From the NCBI RefSeq assembly GCF_010015445.1, contig NC_053118.1:12567937-12631936 (forward strand): DNA of 64,000 nucleotides, read 5' to 3'. The translations under genes and the position numbers were made by a program. This DNA is from Perca fluviatilis. Its lineage: Eukaryota > Chordata > Actinopteri > Perciformes > Percidae. Below are positions 26,198-33,995 of this stretch, piece after piece. How positions within the stretch are numbered: position 1 is the first letter of the stretch; every line of letters starts with the position of its first letter. The notes beneath the pieces were generated by a model. The model had not been told where the DNA came from, searched no databases, and worked only from the letters and a program-made list of their open reading frames with translations.

Positions 26198-28571
26198 TCC
26201 TCCCATAACACGCCAACATACAAATGAGTCAAATTTTCCCCATTCATCTGGTCTGCAGCTATAATATTGTTGCAGAGAAGGTAGCAAGCTCATCAGATAG
26301 CTATTCTTACGCTGATTAGAGGGCTTTTCTAATTAAAACAATCACATCAATCCACTGTCATTACCATGAGACACAAAGCACGTTAATCACTACAACTGCA
26401 GTATCAGTGCTACTGGGATTACAGTATGAGATACCTTTCCAACTCTGCAGTAATAATTAAGACTTTTTGGTTACTGCTTTTTTTTTTCTCTAAATGCTAT
26501 TTATGTTATTCTTAAAATAATTTCACGATACTTTGAGTTAACATTTAAAAACGATACAGAAATGTGTGATGCGAGCTGTTTTTCTTATTAACCACCAGCC
26601 ACTGAATTGGACCTGAGAGAACTTTTTCTTCCACAACTCTATATTTGGCACATTTTCAGAATGAGATTACTTGGATTTTGGCTGGGGGGACATTTTGCTC
26701 TGTGTATCCATGCACCAGTCCATAAAGAATAAAAACACATGAGAATCAAACTCACTGAGATGGAGTAGATGAGGGCAGCAATTCCAAGCGGAAAGCAGCA
26801 GCACAGCATGGTGAAGATGGAGTAGCACAAGTAGTCGTTAACTGGGTTAAGCAGCGGGCCTCGAGTCACGTACACTGTGGGCTGGACAGTGACGGTGGCC
26901 TGCTGTCCTGGGTACTGCTGACCTGGGTACTGCTGTCCTGGGTACTGCTGACCTGGGTACTGCTGTCCTGGGTACTGCTGACCTTGGTAAGGCTGTTGTC
27001 CATATCCTGCACCCCCATACTGTGGCGGAGGTGCATAGCCCTGCAGGCCACAAAAATAAAATACAATTCAGGGTTCAACAATAAGTAGTCTCGCATTGTC
27101 AGACCTTCCTCCACAGCGCAGCAGATGAGGGTCTGGCTAGTCCACACAGCATTCCTGGATAGGAGAGAAACGTGCTCTGGTTTATTGGCATGTCTTTAAA
27201 CCAATCACAACCGCCAAGGGAGGCGGCCAGAGCCACGGTGCCACTGCAAAATAGCCTCGGGAAGGAATTTGTTTTGGTAGAACGTGTAAGTTCAAAAGTT
27301 GTTTTAGTTAACAGAAAACTCAGATTGGACAGATAGTCTAGCTAGCTGTCTGGATTTACCCTGCAGAGGTCTGAGGAGAAGTTAACCATAGTCCTCATAA
27401 ATCCACCGGAGTTTAAAATTCCAACACAAAGAAAGCTTTGAACGTTTTGGACTTTTTTTTCTTGACATTTAACGATTTTTTTATGCTTTATTGAGCGTTC
27501 TTTTTTAATGTTTTTTTTGTTGACATTCATTTGGATTTATTTTTTAGGTTTTGATTGGTTTTTGACCATTTTTTTCTAAATTCTTTTTCCAACGCTTTTG
27601 ACATTTTTTTCAGAAAAACAAAACAAAAACAATTTGTATAGGGGCCAATAATAATTGGGGCATGGTATATTTTTAAAAACCTTAACGTTGAACTCTACTA
27701 AGAAAAAACTGTTTCTTGAACTGGTTTTGGTGCTTTTAGTAAACACAGTGGTGGCCTAGTTTCAGCTTACCACCATCATTACTACATTCAGGCCATTAGG
27801 TCACAGTTACAAAAAATCCTCCTGATTTCTTTACAGTCAGTGAGAAAAAATATGACACTCCATGTTAATTCAATTTGGATAATTAGAAAATCCACATATA
27901 TATGGAAGCACAAACTGTGATAATCTTGCTGAGTTTCATTTTATTATCTTGATACCCTTCCAAGACTAACATGTTAGGGTATAGTTCTGTAAATATAATA
28001 ATATACTATAGGAAAGAAAAGCAAAATAGAGTTCTTAGTATGTACTTAAGTACTTTAATGTTAACGTCACTGTCACTATTATGGCAATACTTACACGGAT
28101 TAACGTTACACGGATGAATAAATGAGCGGACTGCGGTTTAAATTGCTTTGCGAAATTATTTTTTTCTATCATACAATATTACAGTAACGCTAACGTGAAG
28201 TTACTAGAAATTAAGAAAACTCTGCTCTACAAGAAATTAGCATTCAAATATACTACAGATTATTTTATTAGCATATTTGCCGTTAGCAGTGTAATGGAAA
28301 AACAACAAAAAGCTGTGTAGCACCCGTAGACTGTAGCACCCTGTTACCTGCCAATTATTAATACTTATTATTACTTATTATTATATTTATTATTTTATTA
28401 GCCCGGTGTTGGGCTACTTAACGTTACCTGCTGCGGTTGTGGGTATGCCTGGCCGGGCTGTGGGTTCCCCGGGTACGGTTGGTCCTGGTAGGGCGGAGGT
28501 GGCGCGTGGCCCGTGGAAGTCTTCTCATCAGACCATCCCGATGGAGGAGCACTCGACTTACTGGGGTCCAT
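4690..28571 (-). CDS. CD225/dispanin-family two-pass membrane protein, proline/glutamine-rich N-terminus (3 exons)
   Basis: Three coding exons join in frame: 28571..28428 (48 codons), 27040..26756 (95 codons) and 4845..4690 (51 codons plus TAA), giving 194 residues. Donors are CAG|GTAACG and TCA|GTGAGT, acceptors CTGCAG|GGC and TTCAG|GCC; both introns are phase 0. The start is the first ATG in frame; upstream the frame is open but has only a TTG. Residues 1-110 are rich in Pro, Tyr, Gln and Gly, with one YQGQQ and five YPGQQ repeats. Then comes a CD225-like unit: NDYLCYSIFTMLCCCFPLGI, a hydrophobic segment with a CCC cluster (palmitoylation is typical of the family), a polar loop ARESNHIGDQLGAERSSRM, and a second hydrophobic segment near the C-terminus. 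Known relatives are IFITM, PRRT1, SynDIG and TRARG1 proteins, which act in membrane trafficking, fusion control or receptor assembly. Which subfamily this is cannot be settled by eye. The second intron is 21.9 kb and full of transposons. Confidence 0.88.
4915..5110 (-). repeat. MITE-like repeat in the long dispanin intron
   Basis: The block starting TTAAAGCCCCAGTGTGTAAC resembles other TTAAA(G)-bordered short elements in this window (for example 22029 and 23128). Only one end is clear. Confidence 0.3.
5186..5216. repeat. (CAGT)n tetranucleotide repeat
   Basis: Seven near-perfect CAGT/GTCA units in tandem. Confidence 0.85.
5378..5410. repeat. (TG)n microsatellite
   Basis: About 15 TG units. 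Open frames crossing it encode only Cys-Val or His-Thr runs. Confidence 0.9.
5672..6502. mobile_element. hAT-type MITE (AGAGGTGTATAAAGTACT family)
   Basis: It begins AGAGGTGTATAAAGTACTAG and is filled with variants of 'tacttgagtaaaagta' and the reverse, a hallmark of a common teleost non-autonomous hAT family. The right part repeats AGTACTCAAGTAAAAGT-like words and ends near GTAGAGTACAGCTCT. A clean target-site duplication was not found. Confidence 0.5.
7156..8141. mobile_element. 986-bp fold-back element nested in the Tc1 element, 6-bp target duplication
   Basis: Ends are TACGGAGCC and GGCTCCGTA, flanked by TGGTAC at 7150-7155 and again at 8142-8147. The inverted ends continue inward through CTGGTCCCACTTTGTC and TTAATTATAACTATCTCGTG. 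Inside are perfect palindromes (TATCTCGTGGCCACGAGATA) and a second inverted pair of about 80 bp (about 7660-7740 against 7880-7965). No coding sequence. Confidence 0.85.
8211..9171 (+). pseudogene. Tc1-type DDE transposase pseudogene
   Basis: The N-terminal part (8211-8555) starts MAGKRQLTMEERQTIITLKN and contains two helix-turn-helix-like DNA-binding blocks joined by RSGRPK. It stops at TGA 8556, most simply a decayed CGA, because the sequence after it continues VAARKPLLRR as in the family. A frameshift between about 8635 and 8655 moves the frame to that of 8596-9171. That part carries the catalytic motifs WTDES (first Asp), QQDNDPKH (second Asp) and SPDLNPIELVWDE (third acidic residue). Family length is about 340 residues, so it is nearly full length but non-functional. 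Transposase of this type cuts and pastes the element at TA sites. Confidence 0.9.
9480..10135. mobile_element. hAT-like MITE (GGGCTGGGTATCG family)
   Basis: It begins CTAGGGCTGGGTATCGTTCA and has repeated 'cgatacc/ggtatcg' words. The right end near 10120 has GGCACCGAAA and CAATACCAT in inverted sense. A related end occurs at 23523. A (TG)n tract lies at 9968-10000. Confidence 0.45.
10144..13399. other. Intron sequence without recognisable genes
   Basis: Unique-looking sequence inside the long dispanin intron. One end of a hAT-like repeat (GGGCTCGACATGAGCAATGG) occurs near 11209. Open frames of 60-114 codons here lack motifs and splice context. Confidence 0.4.
13410..13544. mobile_element. 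Left part of a hAT-like MITE interrupted by the next element
   Basis: It begins AGTGTTGGGAGTAACGGCGT and is made of 'gtaacg/cgttac' words, a common teleost non-autonomous hAT type. It is cut at GGCGTTAC (13537-13544) by the element at 13545. Confidence 0.5.
14240..14560 (+). pseudogene. hAT transposase N-terminal fragment (acidic, KRKAK..ASFF motif), copy A
   Basis: Around 14230 the frame reads RKAKNGDIASFFAKK, followed by Glu/Asp-rich repeats (EGDEEISE-like) up to about 14560. In-frame stops occur (ATTTAA near 14281; TAAGTTAAG near 14415). The homologous region of copy B (32193-32462, minus strand) is open. The motif is typical of the start of TTF/ZMYM-type hAT transposases. Confidence 0.65.
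14969..15709. mobile_element. 741-bp MITE with TTAA target site, nested in hAT copy A
   Basis: Ends AGATGCAGTAAGTAAG and (inverted) AGCTGCTGTAGGTAAG lie between two TTAA (14965-14968 and 15710-15713). hAT copy B has the uninterrupted sequence CTTCTTAAAGAAAGAATTG, an empty site. A related copy is at 48936-49287. Confidence 0.75.
15735..16451. mobile_element. 717-bp PIF/Harbinger-like MITE, TTA duplication, nested in hAT copy A
   Basis: The perfect inverted ends GGCCGGTTACACACTG are flanked by TTA at 15732-15734 and 16452-16454. The empty site in copy B reads TTTTTGTTAGTGGCTGAGG. The inner ends are CpG-rich (GCGTCTCGCGAGCGTGGCG). No transposase frame. Confidence 0.82.
16601..16837 (+). pseudogene. 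hAT transposase C-terminal dimerisation domain fragment, copy A
   Basis: The frame contains STAGCEQSFSTLKLVKNHLR and then STMVDDRLRNLAVLSI, the signature of the hAT C-terminal dimerisation domain. It ends with a stop at 16835. It lies in the 3' part of copy A, after the nested insertions, and is detached from the rest of the transposase. Confidence 0.8.
17511..17588. repeat. (TG)n microsatellite with interruptions
   Basis: Two TG blocks separated by TCTCTGTCTC. Confidence 0.9.
17590..17815. repeat. MITE-like repeat ending CATTCTATCACCCCTTTAAA
   Basis: A short block with a border CCCCTTTAAA on the right, in the style of TTTAAA-bordered teleost MITEs. The left border is merged with the microsatellite. 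Confidence 0.3.
18108..18210. repeat. 25-bp tandem repeat, four copies
   Basis: GGTGTGTTCCCAGACCCAAC plus ATCTT repeats four times almost perfectly. The last unit runs on into ATCTTGATGTGGGCTTGTCA, which looks like the end of a dispersed element, so the array probably arose within that element. Confidence 0.9.
18340..19600. other. Intron sequence with repeat end and pyrimidine tract
   Basis: At 18360-18470 there is a repeat end (CCCGCGGACACCCTG) with TTAATACCTTTTAAT words. A polypyrimidine tract lies at 19316-19385. No supported exon. Confidence 0.4.
19870..20905 (+). pseudogene. CGGBP1/BED-like hAT transposase fragment, split by a MITE and frameshifted
   Basis: The start reads MSKRVAPDKPTVAKKLRNSQ. 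After a frameshift near 19975 the frame gives LFCKFCQHTVDW and DTCNDHLKSKVHL, a zinc-finger-like C-x2-C...H-x4-H block like CGGBP1. The frame is interrupted by a hAT MITE (20015-20479) exactly inside CQH. Further on, EFVEDFVAMCAEADTLLEKM is followed by a second frameshift near 20756. In the third frame VVVDETSDNQDRSVLNIVIG carries the conserved VDET/S-D block that holds the first catalytic Asp of hAT transposases. It is non-functional. Confidence 0.72.
20015..20479. mobile_element. 465-bp hAT MITE with perfect 8-bp duplication
   Basis: Ends TAGAGCTCGACTGAT and ATCGGTCGGGCTCTA are inverted; GTCAACAT flanks both sides (20007-20014 and 20480-20487). The body has 'gccgatatcgatac' words. Confidence 0.9.
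21271..21575. mobile_element. 305-bp hAT MITE with perfect 8-bp duplication
   Basis: Ends TAGGGATGCACCGAA and TTCGGTGCATCACTA are inverted; GGGTCAAC flanks both sides (21263-21270 and 21576-21583). It includes the palindromic CCGAAAATTTTCGG. Confidence 0.9.
22029..22557. mobile_element. MITE with TTAAAGGTCC ends
   Basis: It begins TTAAAGGTCCCAAGGCATGA and ends CATGTCATAGGACCTTTAA, so the AAGGTCC ends are inverted and bordered by TTAA. Confidence 0.6.
22560..23127. other. Intron sequence, one repeat end
   Basis: The only recognisable item is GTTCTCGATACCCAACCCTA at about 22872-22891, the end of a GGGTTGGGTATCGAGAAC-type repeat. No supported exon. Confidence 0.4.
23128..23411. mobile_element. 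MITE with TTAAAGGTGC ends
   Basis: It begins TTAAAGGTGCTCTAAGTGAT and ends near AGTGCACCTTAA, inverted ends bordered by TTAA. Confidence 0.55.
23523..24020. mobile_element. hAT-like MITE fragment (GGGGCTGGGTATCG end)
   Basis: The left end GGGGCTGGGTATCGTCAATG with 'atcgattcgattccgattc' words matches the family also seen at 9480. The right end is unclear. Confidence 0.4.
24128..24330. repeat. Dispersed teleost repeat (GACGCTTTTATCCAAAGCGA type)
   Basis: It contains TGACGCTTTTATCCAAAGCG, then a TTCAGGGACAC...GGGAATTGAAGCC...CACACC...CCACTGTGCCA arrangement that I recognise from very common fish repeats. Confidence 0.5.
24760..25262. repeat. Repeat-like block with inverted CCTCCGA words
   Basis: 'acctccgaatttgg' near 24949 and 'tctgacctccgagtata' near 25246 recall fish MITEs, and the region also holds GTCACATCCGAGTTGAC-like text. 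Borders are not defined. Confidence 0.3.
25273..25333. repeat. (CA)n microsatellite
   Basis: About 30 CA units without interruption. Confidence 0.95.
25850..25985. repeat. LINE/SINE tail-like repeat
   Basis: (TTCAA)n followed by TTTTATTTATAGTATCAAAT and CTCGAGACACTTTACAGATA, the style of a fish non-LTR 3' end on the opposite strand. Confidence 0.4.
26151..26193. repeat. (CA)n microsatellite
   Basis: About 21 CA units, 560 bp downstream of dispanin exon 2 in transcription order. Confidence 0.95.
26756..27040 (-). CDS. Dispanin gene, exon 2: YPGQQ repeats and first CD225 hydrophobic segment
   Basis: A 95-codon exon between TGCAG|GGC and TCA|GTGAGT. It reads GYAPPPQYGGAGYGQQ, then one YQGQQ and five YPGQQ units, then the conserved block from NDYLCYSIF to IAALIYSIS. 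The repeat DNA alternates CCAGGA and CCAGGT units, a 30-bp higher-order repeat that could expand or contract by slippage. Confidence 0.9.
27086..27440 (+). mobile_element. TAGTCTCGC-family MITE, 3'-truncated copy in dispanin intron 1
   Basis: It starts TAGTCTCGCATTGTCAGACC and follows the family body (CCACACAGCATTCC, TGGTTTATTGGCATGTCTTT, AAATAGCCTCGGGAAGGAA, AAAACTCAGATTGGACAGAT) to about 27440, where similarity stops. Only 45 bp separate it from exon 2. Confidence 0.75.
27441..28427. other. Remainder of dispanin intron 1
   Basis: A/T-rich, with T-rich runs at 27450-27610. No supported feature. Confidence 0.45.
28428..28571 (-). CDS. Dispanin gene, coding exon 1
   Basis: The exon encodes MDPSKSSAPPSGWSDEKTST followed by a stretch rich in Pro, Tyr and Gln (APPPPYQDQPYPGNPQPGQ). 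It ends CCG CAG CAG|GTAACG at a codon boundary. The short acidic and proline-rich start resembles the cytosolic N-terminal tails of PRRT1-like dispanins. PPPY (residues 25-28) is a possible WW-domain ligand, which would suit a NEDD4-type ubiquitin ligase; that is inference. Confidence 0.85.
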
Positions 28572-28850
28572 AGTGCAAGAGTTTGTCTCTGTGCTTTCAG
28601 AATAAACAAATCTCTCTTTTTTAACCTCCGCACTCAAGTATTTCTGAAGTATTTATCGGTAAATGTCCACCGCCTGTTTTTTTTTTCCACCCCTGCTGCT
28701 ACAAGGTGAATTATCCCAGTTACGGAACTTTGATAACAGTTTCTGATTAGTGTCAAGTGACGCAGAATGAATAAGGAAATTACGGCAATGACTTTCAAAT
28801 TAAAAGCACCGTCGAATATGAACTGAGTTTTCTGACCCAATGGGCGTAGG
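28572..28850 (-). promoter_or_regulatory. 5' UTR and presumed promoter side of the dispanin gene
   Basis: This is the region just upstream of the first ATG. I see no clear TATA box and no GAAANNGAAACT interferon response element, although several CD225 proteins are interferon-induced. A TGCGTCAC motif like a CRE/ATF site occurs at about 28752-28759 on the minus strand. The transcription start is not resolved. Confidence 0.3.
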
Positions 28851-29783
28851 TGAATATTGTAGGCTACTGAAGCTACAGTATGTCGTAATATGAGATGAAC
28901 TGAGATGAGATAACCCTTATGTGAACTCTGGTGCGTGATTTAGCATGGTAAAATAAATATAACATAAAAACAATCTATTAAATAGATTATGAGTGTAGGG
29001 GATATATTCAATAACTAACTAATCATGGATTTTGCCTAAATGTAATTGCCACTATTACTACAGTTGTATTTCTTAATTTATTATTGTATTTCTTAAAAGA
29101 CATGACTAAATAGGCTATACAAAATAATCTGAAAGTAGGCTACATTTATTTAGCTTTATAGGAAAAAAGTCAGGAAGTGGCCACAAACACTAAAAGCTGA
29201 TGAAGAAGATGGGAAATTGGTTTAGTCACTTGACTTCTATAGGGCTCTAGACAACGTCAGCAGTTGGCTTGCATTGCTGTCTTTGTCCATTCCACTATTT
29301 ATTATATATATACTATTACAAACTAGGCTGGTTTTATCAAAATACTTAACACAATTCACAAAACCACATACCCAAACTGCAAAATACCTCATATATCCTT
29401 TAAAATGAAGCACTGCAACCAAAACTACATATAGCATTATCTAAATCAAACTTTTGCACCAAATGGCACACACTTCATTCATATTACCAGATTTTTGTCT
29501 AACCAACGACACACTATTGGGCATTATGAAAAGCACTCTCATCTTTAGTATGCTTTGCCATAATACTAAAATAGTTCAAACTGTAGAAAATTCTTCAGAT
29601 TGTTCACACAGACATATTTGCAGATACACACACATGCTGTTGAAACATTTTTTTTCACCAAACAAGTCAGTGCAACATATGCGGTAGGATATATTTACAT
29701 TGGACTGAACAAAAATATGCGCACAAAAACAGTAAACTGAAAAAGAAAATTGCAGAAAAAATGTGCAGAAAAAAAAAAATTAA

Positions 29784-29872
<89 letters not shown>

Positions 29873-30300
29873 GAGAACCGTCCCTTTTTAATTGCAAAAT
29901 GTGTGTAAAGCAGAAAATGTGTTTAGACTTTTGGAGACTTGAGAAGAGGTTTTGCTCTCTGTGTGTCAATTTAAATAACTGTGCTATGCATGTCATTTTA
30001 GTGTGTTAGCAATTGGAAAAAACTGTAAAATGTGTTGATGAGTGTAAGAGCATAGGTCAGCAAAGCCAGCATTCAGAGGGGAGCCACTGAAATGTAGGTA
30101 ACAGAGGCAGGCTGCTGCTCACAGAGAGTAAAAAGGGGTTGCACAGGAAGTCTGGTAATCCTGGAGCAGACTTTGACAACACTTTGCACTCGGTTTCTGT
30201 TCTGGAGGCTGATTGAGTGGAATCAGGATATGAAAGAGAAGGTTATGATGCTCTCTATGAAGGAGTAGCCTAGTAAAAGGTTCTGAGGATGTAGGAAACA
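28851..30300. other. Gene-free flank with an AT microsatellite
   Basis: The only distinct item is a (TA)n tract at 29789-29869 (about 40 units). Frames crossing it encode Ile-Tyr runs and are meaningless. Confidence 0.5.
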
Positions 30301-30649
30301 AAAGCTCTTCTTCTATGTTTTATTCAGAATTAAATTAATTAATAAATACATAAATTAATTAATAAATTACATGAATAAATAAATATGCCTTTGAAATACA
30401 TCATGAAATAAATAAATGAGGCAATAAATACATAAATAATTAAATAAAATTTAATTATTTCATGGTACTTTTATTTCATAAGTCCACATTTATTTATTTC
30501 AAGAGACTTTTATTTTCCTAATGCCACATTTATTTATTTCAAGAGACTTTTATTTCAAGTTCTTATATGCAAATCAGGGGGGTGGCTATCTCTCACATTC
30601 AGAACAGAGCCGTGGGCAAAAAAAGGCTGGCGAAGTGAAAGTGCAACAG

Positions 30650-30860
30650 GACCGGCAGTTCGCGGTACTCTTTACCCAGCGCACAGTCACCTATTCTGGG
30701 GTAACTAGACCACAAACTAGCGCTGACCTGACGGAGCACCACGACCGGCAGTTTGCGGTGCTGTGTGCCCAGTCCACAGTCACCTATTCTGGGGTAACTA
30801 CACCACCAACTAGCGCTGACCTGACAGAGCACCACAACAGGCAGCTCATGGTACTCTGTC
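30650..30860 (+). repeat. 93-bp tandem repeat, 2.3 copies, open in one frame
   Basis: Units start at 30650, 30743 and 30836 (partial). 93 bp is 31 codons, and the plus frame is open through all units: DRQFAVL..TVTYSGVT and then TSADLTEHH. Most differences between units change an amino acid. It is inside the inverted-arm structure and there is no evidence that it is translated. Confidence 0.75.
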
Positions 30861-31698
30861 TACTGCGGGTTGACATGACAGTTGAGGCGTTGTTAAGTGA
30901 GCTAGCGGGCAAACGACTGCTCTAATTCACATTAAACTGAACATTTCCGTTGAAGGTGAAGTGAGACAAGGTGAATGGGAATACAGGTATCTCTCTCTCC
31001 CCCGCCTGCGCCTGCTGCGCTTTGGCCGTGTGTGTGTGTGTGTGCAGCATAGACAGTATATAATGGACCAACAGATCCCGTTGCTCTGGACGGAGACCAG
31101 TGAAGGCTATTAGAAGCACTTTTCCGGTGATCTCTTGCTTTACTGCGCAGCCTCCAACTGAGAGAGACAACGTAAATGTGACGTGAGCAACGTGTCTGAA
31201 AGTTGTAAGACTTCTGGTAGCTGTGCCAAGAGAAATCTCAATCATTCCCAATCTTACAGAGACGGAGAGCGTAGGTATATGTAAGGAGATAACATAGGCA
31301 CAGGCTAATTATTGCTAACTAAAATGCTAGTTAACATTAGTAATTAAACCTAAACAGCTCATGTAAGTTGAAACTGCCTGCGAGCTTCTCCTGTACTGTA
31401 CGGTAATTCCTCTACTATGTGACACAATCGTTAGCCTATTTTTACAAAAACGTCCGCTACGGAGCCATAACGTGAGGTACAAGGTAATGGAGCCTTTTAT
31501 ACGTTGTCGTGTTTCTTTAGAACTAAACAATGGACAAATAGAGTCTTTAAACGCTTCAGATGTAAAGTTATTCGCTGTCAAGTGACGTCAAAATGAATGC
31601 TAGTCAGTGGAATGCTAACGGGAGGTGATACCTTTGTAGCATCAAAATGGCGCCATAGGAGGTTCGAGTTCTGAAGCGAAACTTACCCCCTTGGTGTG

Positions 31699-33063
31699 CA
31701 GTGGCGGATCTAGAAAATTTTACATGGGGTGGCAAAGGGGAGGGCAAGAGGTCTTGGCAGGGTGGCAGGGGTAGATGGTACGTGGGAATCCCTATGTGAA
31801 TGGCTTTAACCAAACAAACACAAAAATACTTTTAAATACTTTTAATACTTTTCAGAGCCATATTCCTCAGCCACTAACAAAAACAATTCTTTCTTTAAGA
31901 AGTCATTGTTTGACAGGTTTAAAGCTTGTACACCCCTCATTATCCTGCTGCTAGGGATTGAAAAGCGCCTGTCCACCTCATTGATCATTGAGTCTATGAT
32001 GGGAATGAATATACCTATTCTAAACATGGACATAGCCAACGCATATAAGTGACATTACATATTATCCTACTGTACGGCAATTTATATGGAAGAAGAATAA
32101 TAACATACCATATGGTCCAGGGTTAACTGCAGGCCTCTTCCTCCCTGTCATCTTCATCTGCCTCCTCCTGATCACTCTCTGCCTCTGTCCCTCTATGAAT
32201 CTGGAGCCTCCTCTTCATCCCTCACTGATTCTTCTTTTTCCTCATCTCCTTCACTTATTTCCTCGTCTCCTTCTGTGGTCTTCTCCTGCTCTGACCCTCC
32301 TCCTCTCTCCAATTTACTGCAGTCTCCTTCATTTCCCTCATTCTCTTCATCCTGTGTACTTCTTTGAATTTTCTTAGTAAAAAAGCTGGCAATATCCCCA
32401 TCTTTAGCCTTCCTTTTCATGTTTAGGCTCCAGCTAATTTCTTCAGCTACTCTGGCCTGCAAAAGTCGATCTGTAAAAAGCTGTGGTTATTCTTGTATTA
32501 CATTACACTGTAGTGCCCTGTATCTAATAATAGCTTATAACAAATATCAATATCAGAAAATATTTATCACATGCACACAACAGTTATGTTTAGACTAGGC
32601 TACTTAATCCTATTTATTTCCCCAGTTGTAACCTGGTTTAATTTGTGCAGCATTATTGCTGTGATATGTGAGAGTAAGTGTATTTTATAGGACTGCTTAG
32701 CTAATCAAATAAAAATGACCGATCTCCCAACTGGCACTGTAGGCCTACTGTGTGTTGTAACGTCGGTGAAGCGGCGACCATCATTAAACGTTATGGATAC
32801 AAACAAGATTTTATATTTTATATTAAGCTGTTCTTGTCTTTACTAAGATCAAAACTAATAAAAGGGCATAGTGCTCTTACAAATCACGAGGGAGCGATTT
32901 GACTTTTGGCTAACGTAGCTAATAGACATACAATACATTCATTACAAATGTAACTTTAAGTTAAACGTGTGTTTAAACTTCACCTGGGGAAACTGACTTC
33001 ACCTTCAGAGGCTCTGGGGCTGCAGCTCAGTCTCTCCAGTCGGGTTGCAGGGCCACCGCACTG
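31699..33063 (-). mobile_element. hAT element copy B, inverted relative to copy A
   Basis: The plus-strand start CAGTGGCGGATCTAGAAAA is the reverse complement of copy A's right end; the other end matches copy A's left part (GTGGCCCTGCAACCCGACTG) but with a shortened tip. It lacks the two nested MITEs of copy A and the C-terminal domain: after TGGCTGAGGAATATGGCTCT it jumps to the 3' part. No matching 8-bp flanks were found, so an end may have been rearranged. Confidence 0.8.
32193..32462 (-). pseudogene. hAT transposase N-terminal fragment, copy B
   Basis: The open minus-strand frame includes KRKAKDGDIASFFTKKIQRS and then a run rich in Glu, Asp and Gly (EGDEEISEGDEEKEESV). It is the undamaged counterpart of the copy A fragment near 14240-14560. 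The 90 codons are only the disordered start of a hAT transposase, so it is not a working gene. Confidence 0.65.
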
Positions 33064-33350
33064 CAGCAGACTCGCTGTGTGTGAGCCAGACTGAGCGAAC
33101 GCCGCTATGCATCCCTTTGAATCAGGGACGTAGCTAAGTATTTGAGGGGCAGGGGGCTAAGATTACATTTAAAATAAAAAATTTAATTGTTCACTTTTGG
33201 TAAATGTATTGTTTAGTTCACTGTTTTGAGAAGCTTGTGGACATAGTGACGGGTTGTTTTTACAAGTTCAGTTTTTGGATCACCAAAGTTAGGGGGGCAG
33301 CTGGGGAGGCAAGGCTCTAGAGTGGGGGGGCACCTGCCCCTCCTTGCCCC

Positions 33351-33351
<1 letters not shown>

Positions 33352-33430
<79 letters not shown>
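33352..33430. repeat. (TG)n microsatellite
   Basis: About 39 TG units. Confidence 0.95.
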
Positions 33431-33432
<2 letters not shown>

Positions 33433-33995
33433 AGACCTCCAGCTTACATTGGGTTCTCCCAGCTACGAGCTAGCAGCCCCGGCAGACGCTAGCTGGCTGT
33501 CGCGTCACTATGGAGCTTCTCAACTCCGAAAACTTTGAAGCAAATTGTCAATTCGGCAACGATTTTCGCAAGACTGCCTTTATTTGAAATCTAAACAGTT
33601 CATTTCTCGCCTAAAACGTTCTCAGAAGTGAATTTAGTGATGAATAAGATGGTGAAAATTGTTAAAATTGTCCTGTTGTTGGTCTGCCAAAGAAGTCCCA
33701 TTCACCTTGTTCTGAATGTGAGAGATAGCCACGCCCCCTGATTTGCATATAAGAACTTGAAAGTGAGAGTGAAATAAATAAATGTGGCATTAGGAAAATA
33801 AGTCTCTTGAAATAAATAAATATGGACTTATGAAATAAAAGTACCATGAAATAATTAAATTTATTTATTTATGTATTTATTGCCTCATTTATTTCACAAT
33901 TTATTTCAAAGGCATTTTTTTTTATTTATTCATGTATTTATGTATTTATTCATATTAATATTTATTAATTCATTTAAATCCGTAATTTCAGGTTT

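Larger units (their letters stand above)
30305..33995. mobile_element. 3.7-kb element-like structure with about 300-bp inverted arms
   Basis: The left arm (about 30305-30607) and right arm (about 33708-33995) are inverted copies. Shared landmarks are TTTCATGGTACTTTTATTTC, CAAGAGACTT(TT)ATTTTCC, AGTTCTTATATGCAAATCAG and GGCTATCTCTCACATTCAG. The arms are full of AATAAATAAAT words. Between them are a 93-bp tandem repeat, unique-looking sequence, a hAT copy and a long TG tract. No transposase is recognisable. Confidence 0.65.
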
